Made by a program: the position numbers and the translations under genes
Shown: positions 1 to 12,665 of the stretch, piece after piece
How positions within the stretch are numbered: the first letter of the stretch is position 1
Layout: each line of letters opens with the position of its first letter
Assembly: GCA_027886175.1 (NCBI GenBank)
Contig: JAJNNQ010000130.1
Span: forward strand, 14,587,501-14,651,500
DNA length: 64,000 bases
Reading direction: 5' to 3'
DNA from: Phylloscopus collybita
Lineage: Eukaryota > Chordata > Aves > Passeriformes > Phylloscopidae
Notes under the pieces: generated by a model
What the model was told of the DNA's origin: nothing
Database searches by the model: none
What the model saw: only the letters and a program-made list of their open reading frames with translations

Positions 1-1535
1 AATTGTGCTGAGCCCAGCTGGGCTCTGAATTTACATCAGGAGGAAATTTGCCCACAAATATTTCTTCTTTGCCTGTGCCTTGCCTTCCCTGGGAAGGAAA
101 CCCAGGCATGCAGGAGAGAGATGTGGATCTGGGACTAGACCTCCAGCAACAGGCAAGACCTCAGGACATCAAGGGATAGGTACCCACTACACGCTCCGAG
201 TTTGGCACCAGCCTCACAAAAACATTTACAGTTGACAAAAACAGAGGGTTAGACCATCTTGCTGTAGCACCTCCTTTGGCCCCCAGTTTGCCCCTGGAAA
301 AATGATCCTTTTGGTCTCTAAAGGGGAAGTTTAACAGGTTCCAGGGCAGCTGGGGGAGAGCCAAACCTGAACCTTAAATAGGCATGTGTGATGCCCTTGG
401 TGCAGTGAAGGGCGCGGATGCGCTGTAGCCAAAACCACAGAGCCTGCATCCTGCCAGGGAAAGCAGGATTTCTGACAAGATTTATCATTTCTCTTGTTAT
501 GATCTAGTCCTGCAGGCATTTCATTTTAATACAAAGTAAGCACTTGTGATGATTAAGGGAAACGTAGAGTTGGATCGCTTTGTTGTTCGGTGGCCAGTCA
601 TAACACAAAATCTGCTGCTTAGTGCAGAAATTCGGTGTTCCAGGCTAAGTGTGGTTACCGTCTGCTCCAGCATCTGGGCTGATGCAGGGCGCTCCTCGAC
701 ACCGACCGGCAGAGCTGTTCTCTGCCTTCATCAGCTCCCTTCTCACTGCTGCCACCAGCACTGCATGTTTCTCTCACAGAAAGGGTTTATATGCTGAAGG
801 AAGCACAAGGCTTTATCGAGAAAATGCACACGGGCCTGTCTGTTCGGGGCACAAGCCCCTTCAGATGCTGCAGTGGGATTTCACACCCCAGCTCTTTCCA
901 ATCTGACCATAAAAATCGTTGCTGCTGCTGCTGTCACTTCCTTCTTAATTCCTGCCCTTTAGAGGCTGGTATCCATAAGTGAACGGCTCTGTGCTGGTTG
1001 TTTAGCCCTCCCCCTACAGCCGAGGCAAGCTGCAGGACCTACAGTACAGACATCTGATTTAAATAAATGTCCAGAAAGGGGGCTGGAAAGCTGGCACAGC
1101 CATGCACACAACAGCGAGCTCCTAGGCAGGAGACAGGCAATGTCAGTGGGTTTCAGCCTGTGGTGCCTAATCAAAACCAGGGGACAGGGAATGTGAGCAA
1201 ACACTGCCCTGCACACTGTCCTCTTGCACGTCCCCTGCTCGTTCCTGAGCTGGTTCCAAGGGCATGCCCAAACCCGCTTAACCATTAATACTGCCCTAAG
1301 CAGTGACATCCCAGAGACTTTTTCGAGAACAAGGCACTTGGTAGACTTGTTTCACAACCTCAAAACGACCCGTAAGTGGCTCCTCTGGCTGTTTCCATTT
1401 GTGATGCAGCTGGCAAGAAAAGCCCAGCACAGCACTTGAAGGGGGGGAAGGGGATGATGAAAGGAAACATTTTCCCTTAGCAGTGCAATTAATACCTAAT
1501 TGTATTCAGGGTTATCATTTCCAATTGCATAGATG

Positions 1536-1563
1536 CAAATAAATAAACGAATAAATAAATAAC
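1536..1563. repeat. AAAT-type microsatellite
   Basis: About seven AAAT units with one interruption (a CG-containing unit in the middle). It is a short simple repeat in AT-rich DNA with no gene nearby. Confidence 0.8.
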
Positions 1564-3300
1564 TATAATACTTGGGAGCATATAGCTAGAGTGAGGGGGA
1601 AAAGAGAGATTTGAGACATACTTAAAAAGTAACTTTTAACATTTCTGAGAATTCAAGCTGAAAAAACAATAGGAGGGATTCCTACATCTCACTGTGGACA
1701 AATGGATTTTTTAGACTGAATTAATGCTCTGCTTCCCTATTCACTGTGTCTGCAGCCTCCAGGAAAAAAATACAAGAACGACAGAACTCCATATTCTGCT
1801 ATGATAACCCCAACATGATTCTTCTGCTTTTCTCCTGCTTTCCCTTTTATATTTTTGAAGGTTTTTTTCATTGTTATTGCTCTGATCTTCCTGCTTTTGG
1901 TTTGGATCCCACTCTGCAGTTCTTCCTATTTCCCTTCCTGGCCTTTTCAATGAAAACACACTCGGTCCTCTGCTGCCACTTGGAAACCAGGAGAGCTGGA
2001 TTGGGTTAGCCTGAAATACAGCTGCTCCTGTAAATACAGAATTAACTCCCCCTGAGATGTTTCAGTCCTTAATTATGCTCCTACCTCCTGTTACCATCTC
2101 CTAACAGGCATTCCTGGGTATGACAAAAAAAAACCAACTACAATACCTGGTAGTGGTGTAATGCAAAAGGACAGCTCACTCCTTGGCTGCTCTGTGGCTG
2201 GGTGAAGGTGTTAGGTGCTAGGCATGTGTAATAATGTGAGGTGGTTGGGATAGATCAAATATACAACATCTGATTTTCTTCTCTGTGGCTGGTGAAGTGA
2301 TTTAAGCCTTATGTAACACCTTGTTGCATTGAAACAGGAGCTAACACTTTGAGATGGTGACAGATGATAACCTTTTACATGTAAAAGTATACTTTAAAAA
2401 AGCCCCCAAACCGCGTGTTTTTATCCCATTTCCCCCATGGGAAGAGTTTTCTCTCAGTAAAGCTTTTCTTATTGAAAAAAAAAATAAAAAAAACCCCAGT
2501 ATTTGGAAAAAGTTGGGTAAATACTCATTTTTACTTTAGAAATACCTGCCCAGTGTAGGTGTTGATGATGCCTCGGAGTTAAGAAGTGTGTGTTAATATC
2601 ACAGAACTTGCAAGATCCTGAGAGTTCCTTTTGTGAGTAGGAGAGGAGTTCAGACTTAGGAAGCAGACAGCACAGCAGGCACTTTACTGAGAATCATGAT
2701 GGCATGGCAGCACCAAGGAACTCGCCTTTCTCCTTCCTAAGTGTGTCCAAATAAACTGTAGGGCTTCAGTTCTTCTCTGACACTGTTAGGGATAGATTTA
2801 TTCTTTCCTCTCATTCTTGGAAGCCAAGTTAACACAGACAGGCTGAATAGAAATCCAGGTTCACTAATGACCTCACAGGAATTGAATGATGAAATCATAT
2901 CTGCCTCTTTACTGAAGAGAGACAGACCAAGCTTACACAGATCTAATTATTTTATTTCTTGAAGATAAATTGCAGCCTTGAAGGCGTCTTGCAATCAGTT
3001 ATCAGGCAGAGCTCCATGGGCACCAACTTTCATTTTTCTCCAGTACAGTGATGTACTGCCAATATTTAACATGGGGCTCCCACTAAAATTTCCCTATTAA
3101 TCTGTTCTATACCCCTGTGTCCCTGAGGCACACATTCTTGCAGGGAAAGAAAATAGTAATGAAGAAAATCTATTCATTTATTTTTACATTACTGTTTAAA
3201 CATTTTCTGAGAGTCACAGCCAAGGAGGAAAATAAAACCACTTGGCAAACAAACCTCTATTATATGTACTTTTGCAGGAAATGTTTATACTTCATTCCTG

Positions 3301-3352
3301 TAAAAAAAAAAAAAAGGAAAGAAAGAAAAAAAAAGAAAACAGAAAAAAAAAA
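3301..3352. repeat. A/G-rich polypurine run
   Basis: A run of A with scattered G, starting after the word CCTGT and ending before GCTGGAGC. It makes the overlapping open frames lysine-rich, which is an artefact and not a sign of a protein. Confidence 0.85.
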
Positions 3353-4941
3353 GCTGGAGCACTTATAAAGTGGTGTTTGAATTGTGATATCAGACTTGGT
3401 AGCAGCAATGATATGGAGTTACCTTTCTGTGAAATGGGAGAACTCAGGAAAAGCACCCTTCAAAAAAGTCTGAAAAGCAACAAAACTGGTATTGTCAAGG
3501 ATGGCAAGAACAGCAATTGGCTGGGTGGAAGGGAAGAGATTCTTCAAGTGATCACCACCTGCCTGTACTGAGCAATTCCATCCATTCCAGTGGAGTGGAG
3601 GAACGTACAACTAAGAAACAATAAAAGGCGCCAGATCAGTCTGTATTTTTAAGTGGAAATAATTCTGCTCTTGGTTTCATACAGGGGCTGGTCACTAGAT
3701 AATAGAGTTACAAGAGGATGAAAAGAAATAACCTGATTTAACAAGTACCTAAGGGGTGCCACAGCTCCAGTAGTGTTAGAAAACCATCCCAATATTCCTT
3801 TCAGTTTTGGCTGCAAAACCTTAACAAGGCTCTCAAGGAACACCAGGGATTTGCTCCAATGATGTTCACTTTTCTCCTGTTTTTGAACCAAATCTCACTG
3901 TGTTCTCAAATTGGCTAATCTTTTACTTGTACTTGCCTTAACAAGTGACCAGAGATATGTTTTTAGGTTTTAATAGATTGATTCCAAATGTGAAAAAATT
4001 GCTACTCTATTTTTATTGCTGGTGTAGCTGGTAGAAGTGTTAATTCCTTATACAGATTATACAGAAAAAAGAAAATTTAATTCTTTCGTAATTAAAAAAA
4101 AAATCTTACTCTAAAGTGAAAAAATACTTATTTCACTTGGAAGTTCAGAGCTTGCATGAACTTTCTTGTTATTGTTCATGTCTTACTTGACTTTTTCAAA
4201 GAACTGATGTGAAAAATATTGGGATGACATGACTACTCATCCCAATAATGAGCCCAGCTTCCCCACCCCAATAATTAACAAGTAGCCACCCGTTATTAAG
4301 CAGACCAAATATTTCAATAAAAGGTCCTGCTGAGTTGTGTCTGTTCTGAAACAGATTTCACTTGAAAATTAAAATAATGAGGTTCCCCTAAACTGATAAG
4401 CAGCCCAATCAAGCCCACTGCACTGGGTTCATAAATCTTAAGCAGAATTTAATTACGAGCAGAGTTTTCCTGACAGAGCCAATAATGGGGCCTTTTCCTC
4501 TCGCCTGCTCACTAGTTAAGGTTCCCATGATTCCAGTAAATCTCTGTAGACCTGCCTGCAAGGAAAACAATTTGAAGTTCAGACATTGCTTTGAAAGGGA
4601 ATTTGAGGGAGCTGTGAAAACAATGCCCCGATGATGATGGCTGTTGAACATTGGGGACAGACAGCTGAAAACAAAACACCCAAGCAAGTAATTAGCAAGA
4701 CCAAATCACTTCCAATTAGGCATCTCAACAGCAATTTTATGTGGTCTCAGAGGTCTATTGCCTTTGAAAGAAGATCACTTCTAAAAATGTACCTTTCCCC
4801 TTACCTAGAGGAATATTTGAGCAACTGGAAGGGTGTAGGACGAGCAGACTGTGATAAGGTGGGACAACATGCAGCCTCTGCAGTGGGAAATCTACCAGTC
4901 CTAGTGCTATGGGAGCATTCACAAACTCCTTGAACACATAC

Positions 4942-5065
4942 ATTGTTCAAAAATCATGCAGATGTGGCCCCTGGGCACACGGTTTAGTGGTGAACATAGT
5001 TCTGGGTTATAGGTTGGATTTGGCAACCCCAGAGGTCTTTTCCAGCCTTAACCATTCTATGATTC
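4942..5065 (+). mobile_element. CR1 LINE fragment, 3' end
   Basis: This is the extreme 3' end of a CR1 non-LTR retrotransposon on the plus strand. Diagnostic words in order are a GATGTGGC block, GGTTTAGTGGTGAAC, GGGTTATAGGTTGGATT, GAGGTCTTTTCCAGCCTTAA and the terminal ATTCTATGATTC. CR1 copies are usually 5'-truncated, which fits the 124-base length. It carries no coding capacity. The placement rests on the recalled general CR1 3'-end pattern, so the subfamily is not named. Confidence 0.85.
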
Positions 5066-8000
5066 CGTGTTCTCCTGATCCCATCTGGGGATGCTAAGAG
5101 CAAGATTTAGTATGTGAGAGAAGAAGTCATGCTGAAATAAATGGGATTAGCCAGTATTTCTTCTTAGCAAAATCATAACTCTGACTGAGCTGGCACTTCC
5201 GTATGACTGCTCAAACACAGCAGTGAATTGGCTTTAAAATTTTTGGACTGGAGAACTGGTAACTGAAGCACTTATTGGATCAGAGAAGAGTCAGAGCTCT
5301 AGAAATTCAAGTCAGTCAACCACTCAATGCCATGGTCTTTGTCTCTGTTTTCTCTGTTAAGTAGGAAATAATGTTGGATGTTACTGAAATAAAGAGGTCT
5401 AACTGAAAAATCCTACACATGCTATCGTAGCCAAACTATTAAGTTGTCCCATGCTCTTCAAAGGGAAAAACCCCCCAAAAAAGCAAGTTCTTCTAAAATA
5501 ATTCAGACCTAACAAACCCTACAAATACAGTTTACAGCAAGACACAGAAGAGGTTTTGCTCTTTTCTGTACTGTCACCATGGTTTTAGAGCTACCAGAGT
5601 CTGGAAAACAAAGCTCAACGAAAGCAGTAGAAATACAGCTAAAGATATCTGAAGATATCTTTTGTAAGTTTTACTGTGTATTAGGTTGAAGACTTAAGAT
5701 TAATGTGTACCTCTTACAAAAAGACAAAAAGGCAAATTCCATCTTAGCAGACAGCATATTAGCTTTTAGCTGATTTATTGTTGTGCTGCCTGGATTTGAG
5801 GGAAATCACTGTGCTGTGGTGCTTCACAGATTATGCAGAGTACAAGCCAAAATATTTGCTATGAAAGCAACCGTTTGCTAAATTTGCAAATCTTTGTAGG
5901 CCCTTTTGTTGGCAAAAGGCAAATCCAGTCCTACTGGAAAGGTTCCTACCGTACACTGAGGGGCTGGAACACCAAGGTACACTTTCTCAGTGATGAGGCT
6001 TGCACCACAGACCCTCAGCACTCAGAGCTGCTGCATGTCCAACACACACCAAACTCATTCAGGGAACTTATGTTTCACTGGGTGGGATTCCAGTGAGCTC
6101 AAATGAGCCATGAACAAAAAAAAAGGCAAACATTATGGAAGGGCTTCCAGTTTCACTAGGAATGTAAATTGTTTACATCTTCCCTTTCAGATCTCCTGAC
6201 TAACCTATTTGTTTAATAACCAAGCCCCAAATTTCAGCCTCTGTTTGTCGTCTCAGAATATCTGAGGCTGTTTCTTCCTGAAATTATTAGGACTCTTGTC
6301 AGTAATTTGAGTATGAAGAACAAGCATGGTGCTGGAAAGAACTTCTTTATGTCATGTGTGTGCTTGGTCTCCACTTTGTGAGTTCTACAAAGCATTTTAA
6401 TTTCCAGGAGCCATTTCTAGGTTCTTGCTGAGTGTGAGGAAAAAGTTATTTCCTGTGTCCATTTCAGATTTTCAAAATGTCCCTCAAGTGCTTACCAAGG
6501 TGTGGCATGTGCTGTGCAACCTTCCTACTTTTCATTTTCATTTTGAGAGGAATTCAAATTCCTAGACCTCCCTCCCCCAAAATCTCTTCAAGATTTTCGT
6601 ATGGAATAAACATGAAGTATAGGAGACAGGGTTTTTCTCTTTAATGGTTCTTAACAGTTGGCCAAAGGGGAGGCATATGTTTAATCCATCCACTCATACA
6701 CCTTTCATCTCCAATGAGCCAAAAAGTAATTTTTATAGGAATACTGAACCTTATTAGGATTTCTCCAGACCTTTTATTGATGACATAATTAAAAGATAAA
6801 TATGTTGGAGTTTACTGGGTGTTCTCTCAGCAGTAAAAAGTCCTGCTGTCTGTGATTTCGGTGGTGGCAGGATTTCTGTGAATATGCAAGAATATCTTTG
6901 TGCTTCCTGAAGACTAAATCTGCCTTTGTTTTGAGGGCTGTATGCAAGCCTGAACCTCTCTGACCTTTGATGAAAGATGAACATGTAAAGAAGTGGAACA
7001 CAGCATGAAGGACCTGCTTTTGAAAAGAGGGTTGTGTTGGGCATGTGAAGAGAATATCCACAGTAAAACTCTCCCAACTTCATATTTAAATCCTCCCCTA
7101 TGCCTAGGAATGAAAGCATTAACCAAACTACCTTGTGTGATGTTTAATATAAAAATTAACTGCAAAAAAGGATCCAAAGTCACTGGTGATTGCCATGTTA
7201 GATCACAAGCCAGAACATGAAGCAGCAGGATCATATTCCAGTACTCTGGAATGACATCTCTGGCTTTGTCTTCCCCAGAAACAGGGGGGAGAAACAGGCC
7301 ACCAGTGCTCCACTCAGTCACACTCCCTTACGAGGCCGGTGTTTGCACACACACGCACTGCTGCCCCTCTGAGCATAATGGCAAAAGACAGACTTAGCTG
7401 GATAATACCACCAGACAATTTAGTTGTGTTCATTATTCTGATGTAGGGCTCCAAGTTGTGAAAAGCTCATGACCAGTCACTGCATCAGAAAGAAATTTAT
7501 GAAGTCAAATGAATTTCAGCACTTGAGCCAAGAAATCAAAATATTAAAACTCTGCACTAAGCAAACCTTTTCTTTTCCCTCAAGCAAAAGTATTTTTAGC
7601 ATATCTGTAGGTATTGCAAAAATAAGTGAAAAGGACATGAAATGAAACTGGTATATCATTTTCCTGTTTCTTCTAGTTTTGACTGCACAATTAAAAAAAT
7701 TCCTCTGTCACTTGCCACGTTACATTTGCATGATATCAGAGCCACCTTAAATCATATCTAACACCTGAATTTCCTATAAAGTATAACACATATATATGCA
7801 AAGGATTTCCTCATCTTTATTAAATTCTGACCAGCTAGCCATGTTTTCTTCCAGGATGAAAATGTTTAATCTGTCACAGAGTCATCCAGTTGCATTATAA
7901 ATGTTTTCTTAAATGGAAGTTCTGTCTTTTTCTTGCTGCTTTGCAAACCACAAATATTTGTAATATGTTTCAGAGGCTTTATTTTTTTTTGTGAGCTTCT

Positions 8001-9095
8001 GCTGCGGTATTTAACTTTGCCATTTGCTTTTCAAACACTGTGCCATCATCAGCAGGTATTGGTATGTAAAGTCTCACTGCCATCCTGTCATAATAGAGAA
8101 TCAATATAAAGAATAGACAATCTGATTAAACCAGGCTAAATTCTGTGCAGATTGCAGAAAACAGTGGTGCAGTAGCTGGCACAAGTGGACATCAGTCTCA
8201 GAAGGCAATCTCTCCAAGATGTGGTGCATCACCTAACATGAGGGAACCTGAGACTCAGATGGCAGGGGAAAGCTTTTCCAACACTTTCCTGACCCCGGAG
8301 CAGATAAGGAAGACTTTGAGATGTTCACAGCACTGTTTCAGTTCACCTTATAAAGCAAACTCCTCAGGAACTGAGCCTGGAAATCAACACCCTCCTTCAC
8401 AGGAGCTTTCCCAGAGCACAGAAAAGTGGTAATAAATTAAAGATGTAACATTGTTTTAAACGAGAGAGGGAGTTTTAGCTGACAAAGCACAGCATTTTGA
8501 CCGTACACTTTGCCTACAGTCACTTGCACGCCCCTTGAGTGGGGCAGCACAGCATTTAATTAAAAAAAATCAAGGAGAGAGAGCCACAACTACAATTCTC
8601 CGTGCCTGGATGATGCAAATTATTTATATATTCTTTTGTGGAACCTGACATCCTCAGCCAGCAAAGAGAACACTTAACTGACTTGATTTGTTGAAACAGT
8701 GTAGTGTTAGTAGAGCATTACATAAATATGAAGTAAGTAGCTCTCCTAAACTCAATGTATCTTGAAAGAGAGTATTAAACTGAGGATTGCCAATTCCCAG
8801 CTGAACTGCAAACCATTTCTCACTTCAGCTGATGAAGTTCCGTTCCATTCCTTACTGTTTCAACCCAGCGGGAAAGAAATGTAATTTCAGACAATAGGGT
8901 CAAATTCACAGTTGAGGAAAATAAGTATGCAGCATCGTGGATGCTCTGTTCTTCCTTTTCAAGCATCCACTCAGATGTGTAGTTCCAAATGCAGTGAAAC
9001 AAATAAAGAGCACTTCTTGCTTTCTGCCTTCTGAACAGTGGAAGGTCTGGCTTCCATATGTTCCTGTGTCACAGTCAACTGGGAAAAGTTGTAGG
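5066..9095. other. Non-coding unique DNA, no gene seen
   Basis: No gene is recognisable. The stretch is AT-rich with scattered A and T runs. It contains a perfect 22-base inverted repeat at 5641-5662, listed separately. Open frames of 60-135 codons occur on both strands, for example across 6754-7321, and are mutually overlapping chance frames. Confidence 0.7.
5641..5662. repeat. Perfect short palindrome
   Basis: AAAGATATCT, a two-base GA centre, then AGATATCTTT: 10-base arms with no mismatch. It could form a tight cruciform or a dyad protein site, but no function can be assigned. Confidence 0.85.
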
Positions 9096-9232
9096 TTATT
9101 TTGTTTGTGGGGTTGGTGGTTTGGGGTTTGTTTGGTTTTTTTTGTTTTGTTGTTTTTGGTTTTTTGTTTTGTTTTGGGTTTTTTTGTTGGTTGGTTGATT
9201 GGTTGGTTGGTTGGTTGGTTGTTTTTTTTTGT
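9096..9232. repeat. GT-rich low-complexity tract with GGTT array
   Basis: The plus strand is almost only G and T. The first part mixes GGTTT and GTTTT units. The last part (about 9187-9222) is a run of GGTT units with one GATT interruption. The minus-strand translation is a meaningless repeat of Thr, Asn, Gln, Pro and Lys. Repeated GG pairs could support a two-layer G-quadruplex. Confidence 0.9.
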
Positions 9233-10250
9233 GGGACAAAAACTGCATTACTGAAAGAGTTATCTTTCCGAAATGAGCTTTAGAGACAGTTATCATCTCT
9301 GCCTGTCGCAAAAGGATCCAAAGGGTGAAATAAAACTTCCATGAGGTGCCTTGGAGGTGAGCAAGAACATGTTTTTTTATTGTTCTTGGCAAATTGTCTC
9401 TTACAACCCTACACTCTGTTTCAAGCATGGGTACTGCAGACCCTTCCTGAGCCCTCCCAGCGAGCATGTTCCCTGCAGCTCTCTGGGAAGATGCAGTTCA
9501 TATAATTGAGAAGAAAAGGATGTGCATGCTCAGATGGGCATTTCACAGCTCGTTCACTGAGCGTGTCAGAAGCAGCCCCACAGAGGGAATCCCATGCCCA
9601 TTGTGCAGGTGTAATCCTTCTCATTTTCCCTCTTCCTTTATATTATACCTTTATAATATATATATTATACCTTTATTGCCCTGTATCCTTTCTCCAACCC
9701 CATGCCTGTCTTCATTACTAAAACCACTTCTCTGATCCTCAGCAAGCTCTGTCATTACCAAACCAATCTTCCTAATCCAAAATCATTTTCCCAAGCTCAT
9801 TTTGTGTATCCACAGAGTGCTTCCTGATCTCTGCAGAGAGCTGATTTAAAGAGCACAGAAAAGAGCCATTTTTAATGAGGAAATTTACTCCATACTTCAA
9901 AACCTGAGAAATTTGTTGCCTGACCTTAACCAATGTCCCTTCCATGACTTACACAGGGATAGGTCAGTTTAACAATCCCCAACACTCACCATGACTTTCT
10001 CAGTCAAGAGTATTTGATTTTGCCACAGTTGATCATAAGGAGGCCTTTGTTGTTTAGTATCAGAGTCTTTGGACTTTCCTAGGTCACCTCAGTGCTATTA
10101 GCAATTCTAAGGAAATCTATCATCCCACACCTTTTTAGACAGCAATTTTCTTTGCAGGGTTTCTTAATTTGCTTTATTTGCACCTCTGGTAACTTTATTT
10201 CAACTTCTGGACAATGACTTGTGCCACTGTAACTTATCTGAGCATCACTC

Positions 10251-10283
10251 ATAAATAAAATAAAATAAAATAAAAATAAAAAC
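10251..10283. repeat. AAAAT microsatellite
   Basis: About six units of AAAAT or AAATA with minor length changes. It sits in AT-rich DNA and could be the decayed tail of an old retroposed element, though no element body is visible beside it. Confidence 0.85.
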
Positions 10284-11760
10284 ATTTCAAGAAAGGAATG
10301 CTGTACGTGCCATCTCCTTATTAAAAAAATAGTTTTACAAAATATTAGTTCTTCAAATGGGATTTTGGAAGTCTTAAGAGCACATAAGAAGTCCAGTGTT
10401 CTTAACTGCAGGAAGAATAATTTCAGTTTTATCTCTCCATTCTTTCTAAAGAAAATTAAGTTGCTATTTAATTTTAAAGCCTGGGATGCTGCCAAGCATT
10501 GGTGCCCGTTCATTTTGCTGAACTTCCTTTTGTGCAGTGTATTCTTTCAGTGGTGACTATGTCAATAGATTTCTGTTGTCCTCATTTTATCCTGCAGAAC
10601 AGGAAATATTTTTTTTTCTCCTTTGTATTATATTCTGAAGGTTTCAGCATTTTCAAGCACAGCTTCAATACTCAATGTACTGAACCAGTAACAAAGGAGA
10701 GACATTAACATTTTAAATACTGCAGGTAGGGTACAGGAAGATAAAGAGGCTATCAGAGTTTGCAGTGCCTGCTGGACTAAGAGTAATAACCACAACTACA
10801 AAAGATAAATTGGGTTCTGTCGTAAACGGCCTTGAAATCTGGGGCCGTACACAACAGGTCAAAAGTCATTTCAGGGGGTTAGTCATTTAAATGCATTAGC
10901 AGAATATTCAATGCTGGTTATTTTCTTTATAATATTTACTGTTCTGTACAGCTAATGCAAAACACTGCTAGAGTCACAGTGCAGGGATTTGGCAGCCAGA
11001 GAAACTTGGAGAGTCTAGCAATTACAGTTTAGGAATGTGCCATGCACACAAAAAGAAAAAATGCTGTCCTGTATACACATATAGGAGCATGAACCCAATC
11101 AAGAATTACTGTTCCATCACCCCCATCTACTCTGAGTCAGTGTGTTAGAGACAGTTTTCTAGAGAGCAGCACTTACTGGACAAGTTCGATAGTCTGATAA
11201 TATTTCCAGCTGATAACCAATACGAAACTGAATGTTCCCTAAATTTCCCAAATGAATTTATTTTCTATGCACCCACCTCTGCCATTCACACAGACTTCAT
11301 TTTCCATGTCAGTTGAAGACCATCCATGTGCAGAATTTGCTTGAGTATCAGTAGAGGTAATATTTCAGCAAAGTTTTAGGAATTTCCAAGCCAAGTCATG
11401 CTTGGCTAGCAAGGCTTGGGCACAAGGTACTTCTGATATTTAGCATCTTTGTAAGAAGTGCACAAAAGAAGAAGGTGAAAAATGAGAAAAAACCCCACAT
11501 ATGTTTCCCTATCATTTGACAGGTATAAAATCTGAATGTCTGTCACAGTTTCTTGAGACCACAGTTTCTTTCAGAATAGATCCTGCACAAGGTGAATAAC
11601 AACATGAATAAAATTCAAAAGTCATTTTCCCAGCAGGGAATGGAAGAATACAATCCAGGAAAGATAATGTCTGTTGAATTATGGCAATGACAGTCACGGT
11701 GAAAGCCCTGGATATTGGTACCAGCCCAGAAAATCATATGGCACTCATAGTGCATTTTGA

Positions 11761-11788
11761 AAAGAAAACAAAGAAAGAAAGAAAGAAA
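11761..11788. repeat. GAAA microsatellite
   Basis: A short polypurine repeat made of GAAA units with an AAAC interruption near its start. Confidence 0.8.
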
Positions 11789-12559
11789 TCCAGATAGCCG
11801 TGCTGTGAGGACATGGCCATTTGAAGGACTACCTGTTTGCTGTTAACTTCACGAGCTCAGTGAAAGTCACAGATAGGTTTTGGGAGTAGGCTCTGCTGCT
11901 CTGTCCCACGTTTCATCACATCAGTGATGAGAATTTGTTCACTGGCAGTTCTGTGGTAGCACTAAAAAAGACACGAGAAATTCAGGATGACCGAGGACAG
12001 TGGTAACAGCTGAATTGGTGAGACCTGGAGAGATCACGACTCTCAAAGGTCTTGAGCTTTAACCTCTAACCTTTTTTTTTAATTTTGCATATCTATTCCA
12101 TCTAGCTGGATGCAAGCACAGCTTGGAACTGCAGCCATATTTTGGGGAATTTTATATGCGGAAGTGGAAAAGCCAAAAAGAGGGAAAAAAGCCCAAAAGG
12201 CATTTTAACATTTCCCAGCATCACACTTTTAAAATAAAGTGTCTGAGTCAATAAAATATGTAGATAACCCATGAAAGGCAAACAGTATCCCTCTGGAAGG
12301 GGACTTCATTGACAAGATCATTCATCTGTGAAAATGCACTAAGAAAAAGAAAACTAAGAATACAAAATCTCAACTGGATTACATTAGATGAGAGCATAAT
12401 TTGCCATTTGCCAGCTGGTAACTGCATGTAGGATTTGAAGGTTATTTTCTTATTTGAGAAGTCAGGGCTGCAGAGAATCCATATATTTGTTCAGTGTAGA
12501 GCCCTTCCCTTTATCTGAGCTGCAAGACATGAGGCTGCTCAAAGCCAGTGCCCTTCCAC

Positions 12560-12591
12560 AAAAGAAAAAAAAAGAAAAAAAAAAGGAAAAA

Positions 12592-12623
<32 letters not shown>

Positions 12624-12665
12624 AAGAAAAAATAAAAAAAAAGAAAAAAAGAAAAAAAAAAAAGG
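12560..12665. repeat. Long A-rich polypurine tract
   Basis: About 106 bases of A with single or paired G every 4 to 12 bases, broken by only one pyrimidine (T at 12633). All open frames across it are lysine-rich on the plus strand or phenylalanine-rich on the minus strand, and are artefacts. Such tracts can resist nucleosome wrapping. The tract could also be a degenerate poly(A) tail, but no retroposed body is recognisable to its left. Confidence 0.9.

Larger units (their letters stand above)
1..4941. other. Non-coding unique DNA, no gene seen
   Basis: No exon, RNA gene or clear mobile element is recognisable here. Open frames are short, overlap on both strands and resemble no known family. 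Small simple repeats lie at 1536-1563 (AAAT units) and 3301-3352 (A/G run). The part from about 4380 to 4640 lacks simple repeats and has mixed composition, so it could hold a conserved non-coding element, but the sequence alone cannot show this. Confidence 0.7.
9233..12559. other. Non-coding unique DNA, no gene seen
   Basis: No gene or recognisable mobile element. It holds small simple repeats: AAAAT units at 10251-10283 and GAAA units at 11761-11788. The longest open frame, on the minus strand at 10079-10513, crosses the AAAAT repeat and resembles no known protein. Confidence 0.7.

Noticed and set aside
9096..9467. Minus-strand frame with repeated Pro-Thr-Asn-Gln
   Set aside because: It is the direct translation of the GGTT array and has no meaning as a protein.
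10079..10513. 144-codon minus-strand open frame with hydrophobic stretch
   Set aside because: The hydrophobic part is the translation of the AAAAT repeat at 10251-10283. No other support.
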